Of a stretch of DNA of 64,000 nucleotides, positions 10,486 to 21,956 are shown piece by piece. The stretch comes from Panorpa germanica (Eukaryota; Arthropoda; Insecta; Mecoptera; Panorpidae). A program made the position numbers and the translations under genes. The DNA lies in contig OY783203.1 of NCBI GenBank assembly GCA_963678705.1, forward strand, positions 38,564,347-38,628,346. The letters run 5' to 3'. The notes under the pieces were generated by a model. It did not search any database. It had not been told where the DNA came from and saw nothing but the letters and a program-made list of their open reading frames with translations. How positions within the stretch are numbered: position 1 is the first letter of the stretch; the number at the start of each line of letters is the position of its first letter.

Positions 10486-10612
10486 ACAGTGGGCAAGTGA
10501 ATTGATGCTTGACACTGATTAATTGTTTTCGGGTTCGATCCCCGGACCGGAGTTATATTTATTATAGGTTTGGTTGATATTAAGAGCGACGTTAAATAAA
10601 TTAAATTTAAAC
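10486..10612 (+). mobile_element. tRNA-derived SINE with internal deletion
   Basis: A good head (CACAGTGGGCAAGTG, then CTTGACACTG, then GGGTTCGATCCCCGGACCGG) joins directly from TTTGGTTGATATTA to the tail GAGCGACGTTAAATAAATTA. The usual middle (CTTATTAGGCAGTGG...) is missing. It is either a deletion or a short subfamily. Confidence 0.75.
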
Positions 10613-12380
10613 AAATAAATAAAATGTATGATTGCGATGACAATGACTATATCTTAACATAATCTAAAATATGCAATGAATGCAATACTATTAACATAGT
10701 AAAAGTATGTATTGCATTTTAGCAATTCAGCTGAAAACCCTTAGGCGTTATACTCAGGTGGTATATTGGTACTTTTAAAATTTTGATTGCAAGAAAAATA
10801 TTTCTTTCTCACTTACACAATACGAATTATATATTAACTAGAAAAAGACAAAAATATTTATTTATTACTACTTTATTTTTATTTTTGCAATTTAATACAC
10901 GCTGAATCAGAAAGTTGTAGGTGTATTTTGAAGGTCTCGAGCGTAACAATTGTTACTTATTTCTTTTAACAATACGTTCACTACAGCTATGTTACATAAC
11001 ATACAACTTTTTTTGGTTTTATAATTAAGTAATTTTAAATATACATTATCTTGCATATAAATAATGTCTTATAGAATAAAGTATTGTGCTTTGCCTTAAG
11101 AAAATACTATATACTGAATTCCACTATGAACACGTCAGATATCTAAAGATTTAAGTATGCATATGTGTAGAACATATTTATGTACTGTATATCGTGTATA
11201 AAATTTTAAATATAAAAATTAAAAAAAATTGTTTCAAGAACAAAAAATGTTCACAAATCGCTCAACTAGTGCAGCAATGATGAAACATTGCAGAGGCGCC
11301 AAATCCATGTTTCGACAATGCATTTTTCGCAACTCGAATCAAAATTGATTTGGAAATTATGTTCGTAACTCGTATTGTTCGTATCTAGAAGCGTTTGTAA
11401 CGCTAAGCATCACGGCGTTATATTTATAGGCCTAAAAACCAACATTATTTTATATACTATAATTAAATGTTGAATTAAGTATTTAATAATAGATATAAAT
11501 AATAAACAGATAACACAATTACAATAACAAATGATAAAATAATGATTTAGGCACCCCCGTAAAATGATGAACCGGACCATAGCCGACCCCTTAGCTCTGC
11601 CCTAGTAAAGTTATTTTAAATCAACAGAAAAATGCAAATTTTTTATGAATAGTGGTAATTAATTTTATATTAATATTATAGTAATTACTCCAAAATGTCA
11701 AAATTTGTATAAAAAATATTTAAATTAGTTTTTTGTAGAATGAACTAAATCATTCTAATACACAACAATATTTTCTACGTTAACTTTTAGTTTTCTAGCA
11801 TTATGCTACATATGTTATATAAACATCGAAATTATTATAAAAGAAATAATAAATATTATATAAATAATATGTTTAACATATGGAAATATATTATAATTTT
11901 AAATATCTTGTTCTTGTATATATATATCATATGTCATATATGTATATGTAACTTATATGTAATATAGCTGCAACAGACAAAATAAGTGCCCGTATAACCA
12001 CTTTCATTCTCAGTCTATTAAAAAGTAAAAGTTGTTCTGCTTTATTCTACTTTCCTTTGATGTCACCCAGCTTCGCAAAGACTAGCATCAGAAGCCCAGC
12101 ATCAGAATAGCAACCGTCTATAGCAGTGAAGATCAAGACAGAATATAGCACACAAAAATCGTATGTGATTAATTTTGGTCACAAATATAAATGTAGCTTA
12201 TCCAAAGAGAAAACCCCGATTACATTTTTCGTTGGTTAAGTGTGGTCGTTCTTTGAGAAAATTGGTATACCAATACCAATCGAGTAGACAAAAAAGAATA
12301 TTTAAATTATAATATAAGAGAGCCAATATAGGCTGGCATCGCAAAACTCTAGGAGTAGAGAGAAATCAAATTAAGATTTA
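10613..12380. other. unassigned AT-rich sequence
   Basis: Mostly A/T stretches. A possible hAT-like pair, CAGAGGCGCC near 11292 and reversed CAGAGCTAAGGGGTCGGC near 11597, has no target duplication. A (TA)-rich palindromic run lies near 11915-11955. No gene seen. Confidence 0.4.
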
Positions 12381-12470
12381 CTGCATACAGTGTAGTGTAT
12401 AACTCGTACTCCCTGACACTCAGCTATGCTAAGGTCCGGGTTCGATTCCCGGAGATGACCGGATGACCGG
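12381..12470 (+). mobile_element. tRNA-like relic (SINE head)
   Basis: It contains GTCCGGGTTCGATTCCCGGA, a good T-arm/B-box, preceded by CTGACACTCAGCTATGC. No cloverleaf acceptor stem can be drawn, so it is not called as a tRNA gene. It is probably a diverged SINE head. Confidence 0.4.
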
Positions 12471-13590
12471 AATAAACAAATCTACAAGAACATACAATTA
12501 TTGCGAAATATTACCTAGCTGTTGAAATCGTAGTAATATAATGAAAAAAAAATTTAGAAAATAAATTAATATTTAGAATAAGAGAATCTCAAAAATAAGT
12601 TGCGCTTGGTTCTTCCGAATGCTTAATCCACTTCTAGTTTTAGATTTATGAAACGAAACTAATTTGCTATTTATTAGTAAATGTAATTCTGCATGTCATA
12701 AACCAAGTCAACCTTGTCCATCACTGTTTGTACTCAACCTCAAGAAAACTAAAACGTTGAACTCAACTTCGAACTGAGATCGCTGCAAAATCAACTCTAC
12801 AAGAAATGAAGAAGACATGGAGATCGGGACCGTGTTGAGGGTGCAGGGTACAGGGGGCACGGGGGCACAGGCACGTTGATGTGGAAGCAGTCAAGTCAGT
12901 CAGCCGTCGTAACGTGTTATATTACGTACACGACGTTCAGTGGTACAGTCACTATCAGGCTATGAAACAAAGCAAACAAGCTCTACGGAACTCGTATGAG
13001 TGGGTGAATAACTGAAGTACCTAAATTAACTAAGAATACAATCCTAACGATGGAATGGGATTCTCTACTTTACGTCTTTTAATATAATTAAACAATTTTC
13101 TTCAATTTGAAGTTGTAATTTAATTTATGATATTTTATGTAGTATACTTATTCTCAGACCCGGGAACAGATCTTTTTGAGGCCCCTTAAAATCTGAAAAT
13201 CACCTAATTAAATTGTATTCAGTCAAATATTCTAACTTTGTGGTAAATTACAAATCTTTTTTTGGTTTCATGACAAATTCAATTGTATCCTGTCACAATT
13301 TATTGAATAGGACGCCTTAAAATGCGTGAAAACTGGGATTATATCATATTCGTATACAGTGGACAAGTATAGTGCATTAGGGTGATGACATAAGTGGTGA
13401 GGAATACTATCAAATACTTTCCGTTAAGGTGATTTGACAACGTAGCAAAATGCAAGCAATGTTCATCAAAGATTTAAAATAATTTACACTACCCAATATT
13501 GTGTTTTCATATCACCAATGACCATGAAAGTGTTGGAATTGTAGAGATTACATTTATTAAGAATTTGTCTTCCTTGGGTATCGTCTTTTA
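12471..13590. other. unassigned; contains GC-richer island 12820-13010
   Basis: The island has GGGTGCAGGGTACAGGGGGC, then TCAGTCAGCCGTCG and CGTTCAGTGGTACAGTCAC. Several TCAGT motifs resemble insect initiator elements. Short frames after it, including a 17-codon one starting at 12962, are too small to call. It could be a promoter or 5' exon of a gene outside the window, or a decayed element. A CAGACCCGGGAACAG motif near 13156 looks hAT-like. Confidence 0.3.
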
Positions 13591-13822
13591 TTAAGTTTAT
13601 TTAACGTCGGCCTATTTCCTATGCGAAGTTCTATCACCGACGACTTTGTACTATTTTGGTGGCCTCATATATGTTGACTACACCACTTCCTAAAAAGATT
13701 ATGAATAAATCATATACATAATCAATTTAACTAACCCAGAAAATAAAATTCTGATCCGGGGATCCAAAGACAAAGCAGCCAGCATCGTCAAGCACCAATG
13801 CTCTCGCCTACTATGTCTTCTG
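13591..13822 (-). mobile_element. tRNA-derived SINE, nearly full length, reversed
   Basis: In order on the plus strand: TTTATTTAACGTCGGCCTAT (tail), TTTTGGTGGCCTCATATATG, CACTTCCTAAAAAGATTATG, AACCCAGAAAATAAAATTCT, GATCCGGGGATCCAAAGACA and GTCAAGCACCAATGCTCTCG (head). At about 230 bp this is one of the most complete copies and a good reference for the family. Confidence 0.8.
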
Positions 13823-14846
13823 CTTCTTTATTATAATTCCATAACTAACAAGTAATAAGTTAGATAGCAAAACTTCTCCTTTCTAACTAAAAAAACTGCA
13901 TTTAATATTGAAAGTATTTCTCTTGAAAGTAAATAAAACATAAATTAATTTAAATTAAATCTATAATATAGGTGTTACATAAAGTTCTTAAATTGCTAAA
14001 GGTCACATTAAATATTAATACACTAACACCAAAATTAGCAAAATTTCTCTTATCAAAAAGTTTGTTATAAAACTTGTATGCATAATTTTATAGGCACGAT
14101 ATAAAATAAATAGATTGACATTAAAATAAAAAAAAAATAAAAGAGAGGGAATAGAATCCATCATTAGTCAATCAGCAGCTGTCGCTTTTATAACGTGTGA
14201 TTATTATTTTATAACAAATTAATGTTTTTATTTTTTCTAACAGTTAAATGTACTACGGAATACAAACGTGTCTCAACCTCAACATAATGATAGTATATTA
14301 TTTGTATACTATACGCCTCAAGGCAAATTAACATATCAACATGATTCTATAACAAATATCTATTTAATTTACGATTTAGTTTTAGAAGCAAGCAATATAA
14401 TGATTTGTTTGAAAAAAGCGTTTAGAATCGCAATTTATTTTGTATAAATATTTGTTTACAAAAAGAACTAATTCTATTTTGTTATACACAATGAAATAAT
14501 TCTTCAGTATATACAATATAATTGAAAATGACAATATCATAAAGTTAACTACAAGAAATTACAGAATTAAATAAAATATATTGCACGAAAATAAGACGCT
14601 GATAAAAAATGTGATAATATCTCAAAGAAACCCAAATTTAAGAGCAGTGTAAAATAACCATTTGTCTCTTCTCTACTGGTTACGTATTGAAATATATGAA
14701 ATTTATCTAGATACGTTTAGAAGTAACTATATGACTGCGAGAAAAATTGTTTCAATTACGAATTCATAGTAATATTGTCGAAAATAATAAATGTTACGGT
14801 TTGTAGCACACAAAATCTACAAATTTCTGCTTTAATTATATATATT
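13823..14846. other. unassigned AT-rich sequence
   Basis: Very AT-rich, with no gene or element boundary supported. Confidence 0.45.
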
Positions 14847-15203
14847 ACTAGCTGTCCCGGCCACGCGTTGCTGTGCCTAACGTTTTTGTCATATTACATT
14901 ACATTGCGCCATCTATTAAATATTTACTTAATCTAGTCAACAGATTTCGATTTACTCAACAGAATATTTACTCAATCTAGTCAACAGATGTCGCCATCAT
15001 CGTCGCCCGATGTCATATGTCATATACAGATAATAAATAGACAAATAATTAGCAATAAGATAAATAAATTGAGATGTAAGCTATCCTATCTTTCAAGTTG
15101 GGTCAAACTGCACACGGTGTACAAATTTTATTAAAATCGGTTAAGTAGTTTAGGAGTCCATAGCGGACAACACAGTGACACGTAATTTATATATATTAAG
15201 ATT
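14847..15203 (+). mobile_element. retroposon-like dispersed repeat, CTAGCTGTCCCGG type
   Basis: It starts TACTAGCTGTCCCGGCCACG and ends with AAATCGGTTAAGTAGTTTAG, then GAGTCCATAGCGGACAA and CACGTAATTTATATATATT. This pattern is very common in arthropod genomes and resembles 3' parts of RTE-like LINEs and their nonautonomous relatives. The link to RTE is from memory, not shown. Both flanks read TATATATATTA. Inside, AATCTAGTCAACAGAT occurs twice, about 60 bp apart. Confidence 0.6.
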
Positions 15204-15344
15204 AAGTAACTATAAAACTGTTTTATAACCCCAATTTTTATTACTTTTTAATATTAAGGGAAAGTTTTGAATATCCTATACCACTTTCATATACTCAGAT
15301 TTGTATCTATAAATAAATACCGATTTCAAATAAAACACACGAAA

Positions 15345-15505
15345 TTTAGATTTTTTTCATTCTTTTGATAATTACAAAAGTAACGTCACTAAAACTATTG
15401 TAACTTGTAAAATAATGATCAGAATATCATGAAATTTAGGATTTCTCAATAGTGGCACCATTTATATGTTATCCTACAAACTTATTGAGTAATTCTTATA
15501 ATAAA
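15345..15505 (+). mobile_element. TA-flanked miniature (CTCAATAAGTT family), partial
   Basis: It shares GTCACTAAAACTATTGTAAC, ATGATCAGAATATCATGAAA and ATCCTACAAACTTATTGAGT with the elements at 43280 and 61712. The left inverted repeat is missing or diverged. Confidence 0.6.
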
Positions 15506-15652
15506 TTATGTTTAGTAAAAATATAAGTACATATAATGTTAAAAGTAATGAATATTACTTCCAACAAATATAATATTATAGACCGTTCTGTGACTCATTA
15601 GATTGCAATCATAACATAACGTTCTTCTGGATTAATAGACATCTGAAACTTC

Positions 15653-15667
15653 TTATTTTGGATTAGT
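15653..15667. repeat. LINE target-site duplication, 3' side of insertion
   Basis: TTATTTTGGATTAGT, identical to 16236-16250 on the other side of the LINE insertion. Confidence 0.8.
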
Positions 15668-16235
15668 TATTATTTATTATTAATTGTTTATTGTTCGCCT
15701 TTCGGCTTTTACAATCTACATTCTTAATATATTTCATATATTTCAACTTACAATTAAATTTACATTATTCTAGACCTTTTTATTTCCAAAAGTACTTTCT
15801 GCTTATTCTTCTCTTGACCCTCTTCCTTCATTTTCCCTAGTCTTCCTTCTGGACTGGTCTATTCCCTAGTCTATTTTTCTGGGCTGAAGTTTAACTGTTT
15901 CCTCGCTACTTCTTTCTTTCTCCTGCTTCCCTTCACTGCCTCTTTTAGTACTTCCTTGTACTGTTTCTTGTGCAACCCAGCCACCAGCTTATTTATTCTC
16001 CTGTTTTTTCTTTAATTTTTACTATTTCCGCCATCCACCTCTTTCCTTCACTGCCTCCCTTTAATAGCTGGCCAATATTCCTTTCGCTCCCTACTTTTTC
16101 CTTACACTCAAACTTAATGTGCTCCAGTGTTTCGTCCTCCGCTCCGCCACTCTACACTTTCTTTCCTCACTACTTTCCCAGTATCTGTTTCCTTTTTCCT
16201 CATTTCCCAATCTAAACCTTGCTGTTCTTCTTATG
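15668..16235 (-). mobile_element. LINE fragment with reverse-transcriptase-protein C-terminus
   Basis: Read on the minus strand, the first part encodes ARFRLGNEEKGNRYWE and then, after a frameshift near 16145, DETLEHIKFECKEKVG and EGKRWMAEIVKIKEKTGE, followed by a stop at 15995-15993. The RFRLGNE...RYWE...CR...ETLEHIKFEC pattern is the C-terminal zinc-finger-like region found after reverse transcriptase in Jockey/R1-type LINEs. The 3' untranslated part ends GTAAAAGCCGAAAGGCGAAC and an A-rich tail. A 15-bp target duplication, TTATTTTGGATTAGT, flanks it exactly (15653-15667 and 16236-16250). It is a 5'-truncated insertion of 568 bp, decayed by at least one frameshift. Confidence 0.85.
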
Positions 16236-16250
16236 TTATTTTGGATTAGT
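16236..16250. repeat. LINE target-site duplication, 5' side of insertion
   Basis: TTATTTTGGATTAGT, identical to 15653-15667. It defines the truncated 5' edge of the LINE on the minus strand. Confidence 0.8.
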
Positions 16251-17284
16251 AAATTTTTAAGAAGACCTTCTTATTACATAAAGAATTATTTGCATCAGAT
16301 TTTAAGCAAAACTGAATTTGTTTTAACTATAGTTAATTATAGTTTAATTATAGTTATAGTATAACTATATATGTGTTGTTATTCATTTGGACTTTTTTTT
16401 ATGAAATGTGTATTTCTGATAGCAATAACATACTGACATATAGAAGAAATTTATTTCGAATTCTTTTTCAAATTTTTCTGGTTTCTATAAACGTTGCAAT
16501 TCGAAAATTTGGTGTACACACTAGGTTTTGTTTCCGTTGGTGGTATTTTTATAACGAATATGATTAAACGTACGTTATTAATATATAATTATTATAACAA
16601 TTACGTAATTGTATTTAATGTTGTATATGACTTGAAAATAAACCCAAACTATAACAACAACACACTTTAGATTATGTCACAAGTCACGTGGTATTATTTG
16701 TGGACATAAAAAAAACTTTCTTTTATTCTTTTATGTATTGTTAGCTATTCTACTATAGTGAAATTATAAATATTTGGTAAATATATTTACTTCCATTCTA
16801 TAATATATAGCATACAACATTATCGTGCTACGTTTTAGTGAATTCCACCACTGATAGAGATTACTTCAACATTCATTGACATAAAGGATCTTTCCCAAAG
16901 AAGGGAAGTGCTTTTATTTTCATCAGTTTTAATTCCATAAGCTTGTAGCAGTTCTTGTTTTATAACAGCATAATACATTAATCAAAACCTAGAATTTACG
17001 TGTTTATGTATCCGTGTATAAACGAGGGTGAATCATTTATTATTCAAATTGTATCTATAACTTTTAACTGACAATTTCTCATTTTGAATAGAGCTCGCAT
17101 TTCTTCATTTCTACACAATCAGGTTCAAACATTTCGGCTTATTTTGTTATTAATTATTGAGATATTTAGATGGGTACTACGTTTTCAGTGTTTATCAATG
17201 AATAAAGGCGAGTTAAAAATTGTTTTCTGGGAGATAAAGTAGATCTACAGACTGCATTGCAGTATAAAAGTTATAACTGTTTAA
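16251..17284. other. unassigned AT-rich sequence
   Basis: No gene seen. A run of TATAGTTAA/TATAGTTATAG direct and inverted motifs lies near 16325-16368. It is otherwise featureless. Confidence 0.4.
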
Positions 17285-17492
17285 TGTATATATCGATCGT
17301 CCGTCCATGTATTTAGTGAGACACTTTCGAAAAATCGAAATTTGACTTGAGTAACATTGTATCATCTGATTCAATAGTCAAGTAACTCATAAATGTATCC
17401 AAACAAAATTATAATACTTGTTAAATATCGCTAGAATACTTGTAACTCGAATATTGTTTACGTCGCTATCTCGAAACCTATGAGTGGTTGCG
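17285..17492 (+). repeat. dispersed repeat, 'TTAGTGAGACAT' family, copy 2
   Basis: ATATCGATCGTCCGTCCATG, TTAGTGAGACACTTTCGAAA and TGTAACTCGAATATTGTTTA then CGTCGCTATCTCGAAA follow the same order as copy 1 at 7489-7712. Confidence 0.5.
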
Positions 17493-17920
17493 TTTACCTG
17501 TCGCCATTTGTACAGCTAAAAATGTCGTATTTTCAAATCATATTATTATTAATAATTTTTTTTTCATAATTTTCTATATCCTTTTAGGAATATAAACTTA
17601 AAAACACCAGACGCCTTAATCGTTGCTAAATTCGTGCCAGACCTTGTTTTAGTAGTTAAAAAAATGATATATTTAAATCATTTTAATATTGATGAAATTT
17701 TAATATGATATAGTTAAGCTATCAAAGAACCTAAAAATAATTTGCCATACATTAATTCTGCTGCTAAATAGGTGCCAGATCGATTTTGGTCTGAGAGATA
17801 GAAGAGTGCGGTAAATTATAGTTACTGTTGAGTGAGAGAGATAGCTGCTACAGAGACAACCATTGTCACAGGTTTTTAAGATGGCTTCGTGAATGTTTGT
17901 GTTATTAGTCGTCTAAAACG

Positions 17921-18079
17921 ATGCTAGCTCTCGTAACATTTGGAGTACTTATGATCTGGACAACCGATAAGTACTCTTTGACATCCGACAGAGATGGAGA
18001 TGGAATCTATGATAGATTTACACTAGACAGAATGAAATATTATTGGTTTACTTCTGAAGAAGTCCTTTTTAAATATTAA
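17921..18079 (+). CDS. candidate small secreted protein, 52 aa, unrecognised
   Basis: An ATG-to-TAA frame of 52 codons, closed upstream by an in-frame TAG four codons before the ATG. Residues 1-14 (MLALVTFGVLMIWT) are hydrophobic and could be a signal peptide or anchor. Residues 28-36 read DRDGDGIYD, a Ca-binding-like D-x-D-G-D-G-x-x-D motif as in thrombospondin type 3 repeats and related loops. The rest, RFTLDRMKYYWFTSEEVLF, is mixed and charged. The composition is less A/T-driven than chance frames nearby, and the 5' flank is GC-richer. No splice donor was obvious. It may be a short gene, an exon of a larger gene, or chance. I do not recognise a family. Confidence 0.3.
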   Translation: MLALVTFGVLMIWTTDKYSLTSDRDGDGIYDRFTLDRMKYYWFTSEEVLFKY

Positions 18080-18116
18080 TGATAAGTTATAAAGTAAAAA
18101 AATTGCGAACGAATAT

Positions 18117-18149
18117 AATCGGAAATAGTCCGATGTTAAATAAATTATA
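18117..18149 (+). mobile_element. SINE tail fragment
   Basis: ATCGGAAATAGTCCGATGTT then AAATAAATTATA matches the 3' end of the main SINE family. It lies just 3' of the small open frame. Confidence 0.45.
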
Positions 18150-20264
18150 GTTACAGTTTTCTGGTCAACTACTTTAATGAATATTTTATATATAGGATAT
18201 TTTCAGATTTCATTGTATAAGAATCATTGCGTATATAAAAAAGTTACACAATTTTATTCGAGAAAAGCGTGAACTTTAAATTATTAATAGAAAAGGTAAA
18301 TGTAGAAGATTTATGCAAATGAAGAAAAATATATTTTTTTATTTGCGTAACATTTTTGCTTTTATTTATTTATATTTGTGAGTACGTCACTAAAATATTC
18401 TATTGTATACTACGGATTTTGAAATTTAAGAAAAACATGATACAAAGAAAGTGTAAATTATTTATTTGAAACTTGAAATAAAGAACTTAGTAGAATAAAA
18501 CCCCCTTGTGTTTTCAGATGAAGTATTGTTATGAATTATTTGAAATACAATCAGTAAAAGGTGGACATAAAATCATTTGTATTGTGAATTGCAGTGGCGT
18601 ACATACTGGAAGGGTTTCTAAAACTGAAACCTTTTTTCTGAAGTTGTTTTTATAAACGGTAGTTATAGTACAGATTCACTTTAAGTTGCTCTCACACTGG
18701 AACCGATTATGACGACTATTGTTAGTAAAGGGCATTGTAGGATGAGTTCTGCCGCATTATTTTACTTTATTTACAGAGGAAACTTCTATTTTAATGTTTT
18801 TCACATGAAATTATATACGTACTTGAAATAGTAATTAAATATGTTAATATCAGGCATTCAGTTAAAAATAATGACTAAAAATTAATAGAAAATTGTAATT
18901 GATTTCAAGTATTAAAAAAAGTAGAAAAATTATTGTTAGTTCGGATTAATGAAAAGTAGCTTGCTGGAGATATTGTAGCGAGAAGGGACGGTGATTCAGA
19001 GGCGAAAACGCCGAATACAAGTGATACTTCAGGGTTGATCGAACGGGTTAATTGGATTTACATTGAGGTTACGAATGTAGTCAAAGAACGAATTAGGTTC
19101 GTACCCCTATATATGTATATGTATATATCTACAAAATCATTATCAAAGAATACCTAATCCACTAATTAATAATTTAAACAATGATATCATTGAATAATTA
19201 TTTTAATGATTCCAGATAAGTTAGTCATCAATGGTCAGATCAACAAATCATTTGTTTGTTCCTAATTAAGGCTACAGGTTAGCTCCTCCCCTTCAATTTC
19301 ATTTTAGTACATTACGAAGCGCACGCGGTTGAGGTGACTAATTCTGGATCGATGATTGTGAGGCGCATATCTCCCTTTGCCCTCTTTTAACCCTCATGGC
19401 TTGCTTCATACAATCAGCCAACAACGACAATACCATGGGTACCAGTACCAAAGACCTAACGCTACGGTAGCGGTGGTTGTTGAAGTGTCGTGCTGCCCTG
19501 TGTCGTAGACAACACCAGGAGGTGATGTACAAAATGGGAATCCAAATGAGACACAGAAAACACAGAAAACACAGAGGGGAATCATTCAAACTCAGACTCA
19601 CTCATAGTGTTTTACCAGAAACAGTAATGAAGTTACTCATTTGTGCTGATTTGTAAAATATGTTGTATACTAGTACGTCATATGGGGAGATTTACATGCA
19701 ATATGAGGAAGCAGTCTATCTCGCTCGCACTCATGTGTCGAACGCGTGTAAATCGCGCCGTGTAAATCTGCTATGAGTGTCAGACAACTATGGTATTGAA
19801 AACTAAAATAAATTCAATTGCGCGTACATAGATTATATATATATATATGGAATACATTTACACCCAATATACCATATATACGACTTGTGCGACTACTTTG
19901 AGCTAGCGTATCATTGCTGGATCTGATTGCTGATTTATGTAGATGTAATCATAACTTATACTTAATAGGTAGTGATGTATAAATATAAATATATATATTA
20001 TATTGACATCATAGACAAACCGAGATTATTATTTTCAGCTTTTGGTCTTTATATTTTTCACTTCAAAAAATGGGTATATTTTCATGTGTATATAACCTGT
20101 AAAAACTTTCGTATTAGCCAAAAGTCACTATGTGATTTTTTTGTTCATTGTGAATTTTGGTAGAAAAAATCAAAATCAAAAAACGTTTTCATTTTTCAAG
20201 TTTAATCGAAATTTGACTTAGTGAAAATGGCGAAATTTGAACGACACATTCATGTTTGACGATA
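18150..20264. other. unassigned; GC-richer island 19310-19620
   Basis: 18150-19300 is AT-rich, with a hAT-like CAGTGGCGTACATACTGG near 18594 lacking a partner. 19310-19620 is distinctly less AT-rich, with an 87-codon minus-strand frame (19338-19601, MSLSLNDSPLCFL...). A tandem ACACAGAAA occurs near 19552-19575. No domain was recognised. The island could be a decayed exon or element. Confidence 0.3.
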
Positions 20265-20428
20265 GACCAGAGCTATATCTTCTAGATTTGATTGTTATCA
20301 AATTAAATTGATAATGTATATACATGATCGTAAACTTATTAGGCAGCAGTATTTTTCATATATATATATGAGGCCGCGACACCATAAATACTGTCATCAG
20401 AAATAGGCGACGTTAAATAAATTAAATT
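20265..20428 (+). mobile_element. tRNA-derived SINE, body and tail
   Basis: GACCAGAGCTATATCTTCTA, then AAACTTATTAGGCAGCAGTA, then ATATGAGGCCGCGACACCAT, AAATACTGTCATCAG and finally GGCGACGTTAAATAAATTAA. Only the tRNA-like head is missing. Confidence 0.75.
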
Positions 20429-20905
20429 ATGATAGCAGAGCTGGTTTCAAAAAACAATAAAATATAAAAATGATTTATGTATTACTAAGATATACGTTAG
20501 TAGAACGATTAGAAAACAATGTATTGAATGTAGGTTGAATTTTAGATCTTAGTTCTCTCAAAACATGTTTTACAAATATGGAAATACCAGTATTTTTATA
20601 TATTCTTTTTATGTAATTATAATAACTGATTATAGTATTAAAACTTAATATTTAATATGAAGATTTGGAAGGAACAACGTGCTTAACAAACCGAAATGCC
20701 GGAGACAACAAATCTCCAACCCACACCGCAATCAATTAAAATTTGAGAACTGAATAAAATAATTGTCACACCAGATTAACAAGGTAAGCGTCGACAGGTA
20801 CGCATAACTCGCATCAAACGCATCGGATGTGTCACATGAAATGTGGAATAGAAGGGAAGCGGGGGAAAAGTGTATACACCGAGCACTACTGTTTCTAGTG
20901 GTATC
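20429..20905. other. unassigned sequence
   Basis: No gene or repeat end supported. Confidence 0.35.
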
Positions 20906-21023
20906 TGTATGGTAAGTCATTTTTTTCCATAGGTGAAATCTATCTGAAATCTGAGTGAAAAGGAGTTGATTTCTTGACTGGAACTTCACTTAGCTATGTT
21001 ATTTCACCAAAATATTTACTGGG
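20906..21023. mobile_element. CCCAGTAAA miniature element, short variant, copy 2
   Basis: ATAGGTGAAATCTATCTGAA, TTGACTGGAACTTCACTTAG and TTTCACCAAAATATTTACTGGG match 6166-6276 in the same orientation. Confidence 0.5.
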
Positions 21024-21956
21024 TTTATAAAAATTTTAATATAAAACTTATTTTCAGGTTAGGATAAATGTTCCTTTTTAAATAGCTCTAAAAGAAAAAT
21101 CAAATGAATACATTTCCGCATCCTAGCATTGTATTTCGAAAAGTTTAAAATCTAAACAATACAATAAATTGTAATAATAACAAAAGCACATTTTCTATTC
21201 ATTCATGACATTTTTATTAACTCTGAAATAAATTTACATCAAAACTAATATCCAATTAAGATGTACAAGTATTTCTTTCTGGTATAATATTTAAATTCAT
21301 AGAAACCAGAAAAGGTTTCAATTTCCAAAGGGGTATGGAAAAAAAAGACATTTCCGTTAAAAAGTGAATAAATTTAATAATTACACGCTTTGTTCGTTTG
21401 GTCAATAAAGTAAGTTATATAGCTAGATAGCGTGATGTTGGTTGTTCGCGACCGCAGCAGAAAAATCACAAACGTAAAACGTAAAACGTAAAATGCCACG
21501 AGTGTGAGATTTACCAGCTGATTTGTCATAATTAATTGTCCAACGTGGGTGCGGGAATAGGGGGAATCGTTACTTGAACAAATAATTGTTACAACCATAC
21601 AATATATAAAAGTAATGACAGGAAAAAGTTCAAATAAAAACAAATACTATGAAAAGCGATAATGTTAAGGAAGAATTATTTATTTTCCGTTTCTTTTTTA
21701 TGTGGAATATATTATTATAAATATACTAGCGCTTAATATATAAAATAATAAAATTATACAATTTAAGTAATTAAATGTATGTTTCATACCATTCCGATCT
21801 AAACCTACCATTTACTACAATTTTACTCGCTTATTTTAGTTTAATTTACCAACAAGCTAGCTCTCTTGGAGTCATGGTTACATATTTGTACCACACCATA
21901 GCATAATAAGATTTATAACTACGAGAACACACAATCAAAGTAGTTTTGATAGTAAT
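21024..21956. other. unassigned AT-rich sequence
   Basis: No gene seen. A short tandem of AACGTAAAACGTAAAACGT lies near 21472-21493. An 89-codon minus frame (21374-21643) has no recognisable domain. Confidence 0.4.

Noticed and set aside
10184-10643. Two overlapping minus-strand frames of 94 and 60 codons
   Set aside because: They translate SINE copies and A/T runs; no domain is recognisable.
12381-12470. tRNA gene
   Set aside because: The T-arm/B-box is good, but no acceptor stem, anticodon arm or A-box of proper spacing can be drawn; a SINE relic fits better.
15970-16364. Plus-strand frames of 81 codons each
   Set aside because: They are the antisense of the LINE C-terminal coding remnant on the minus strand.
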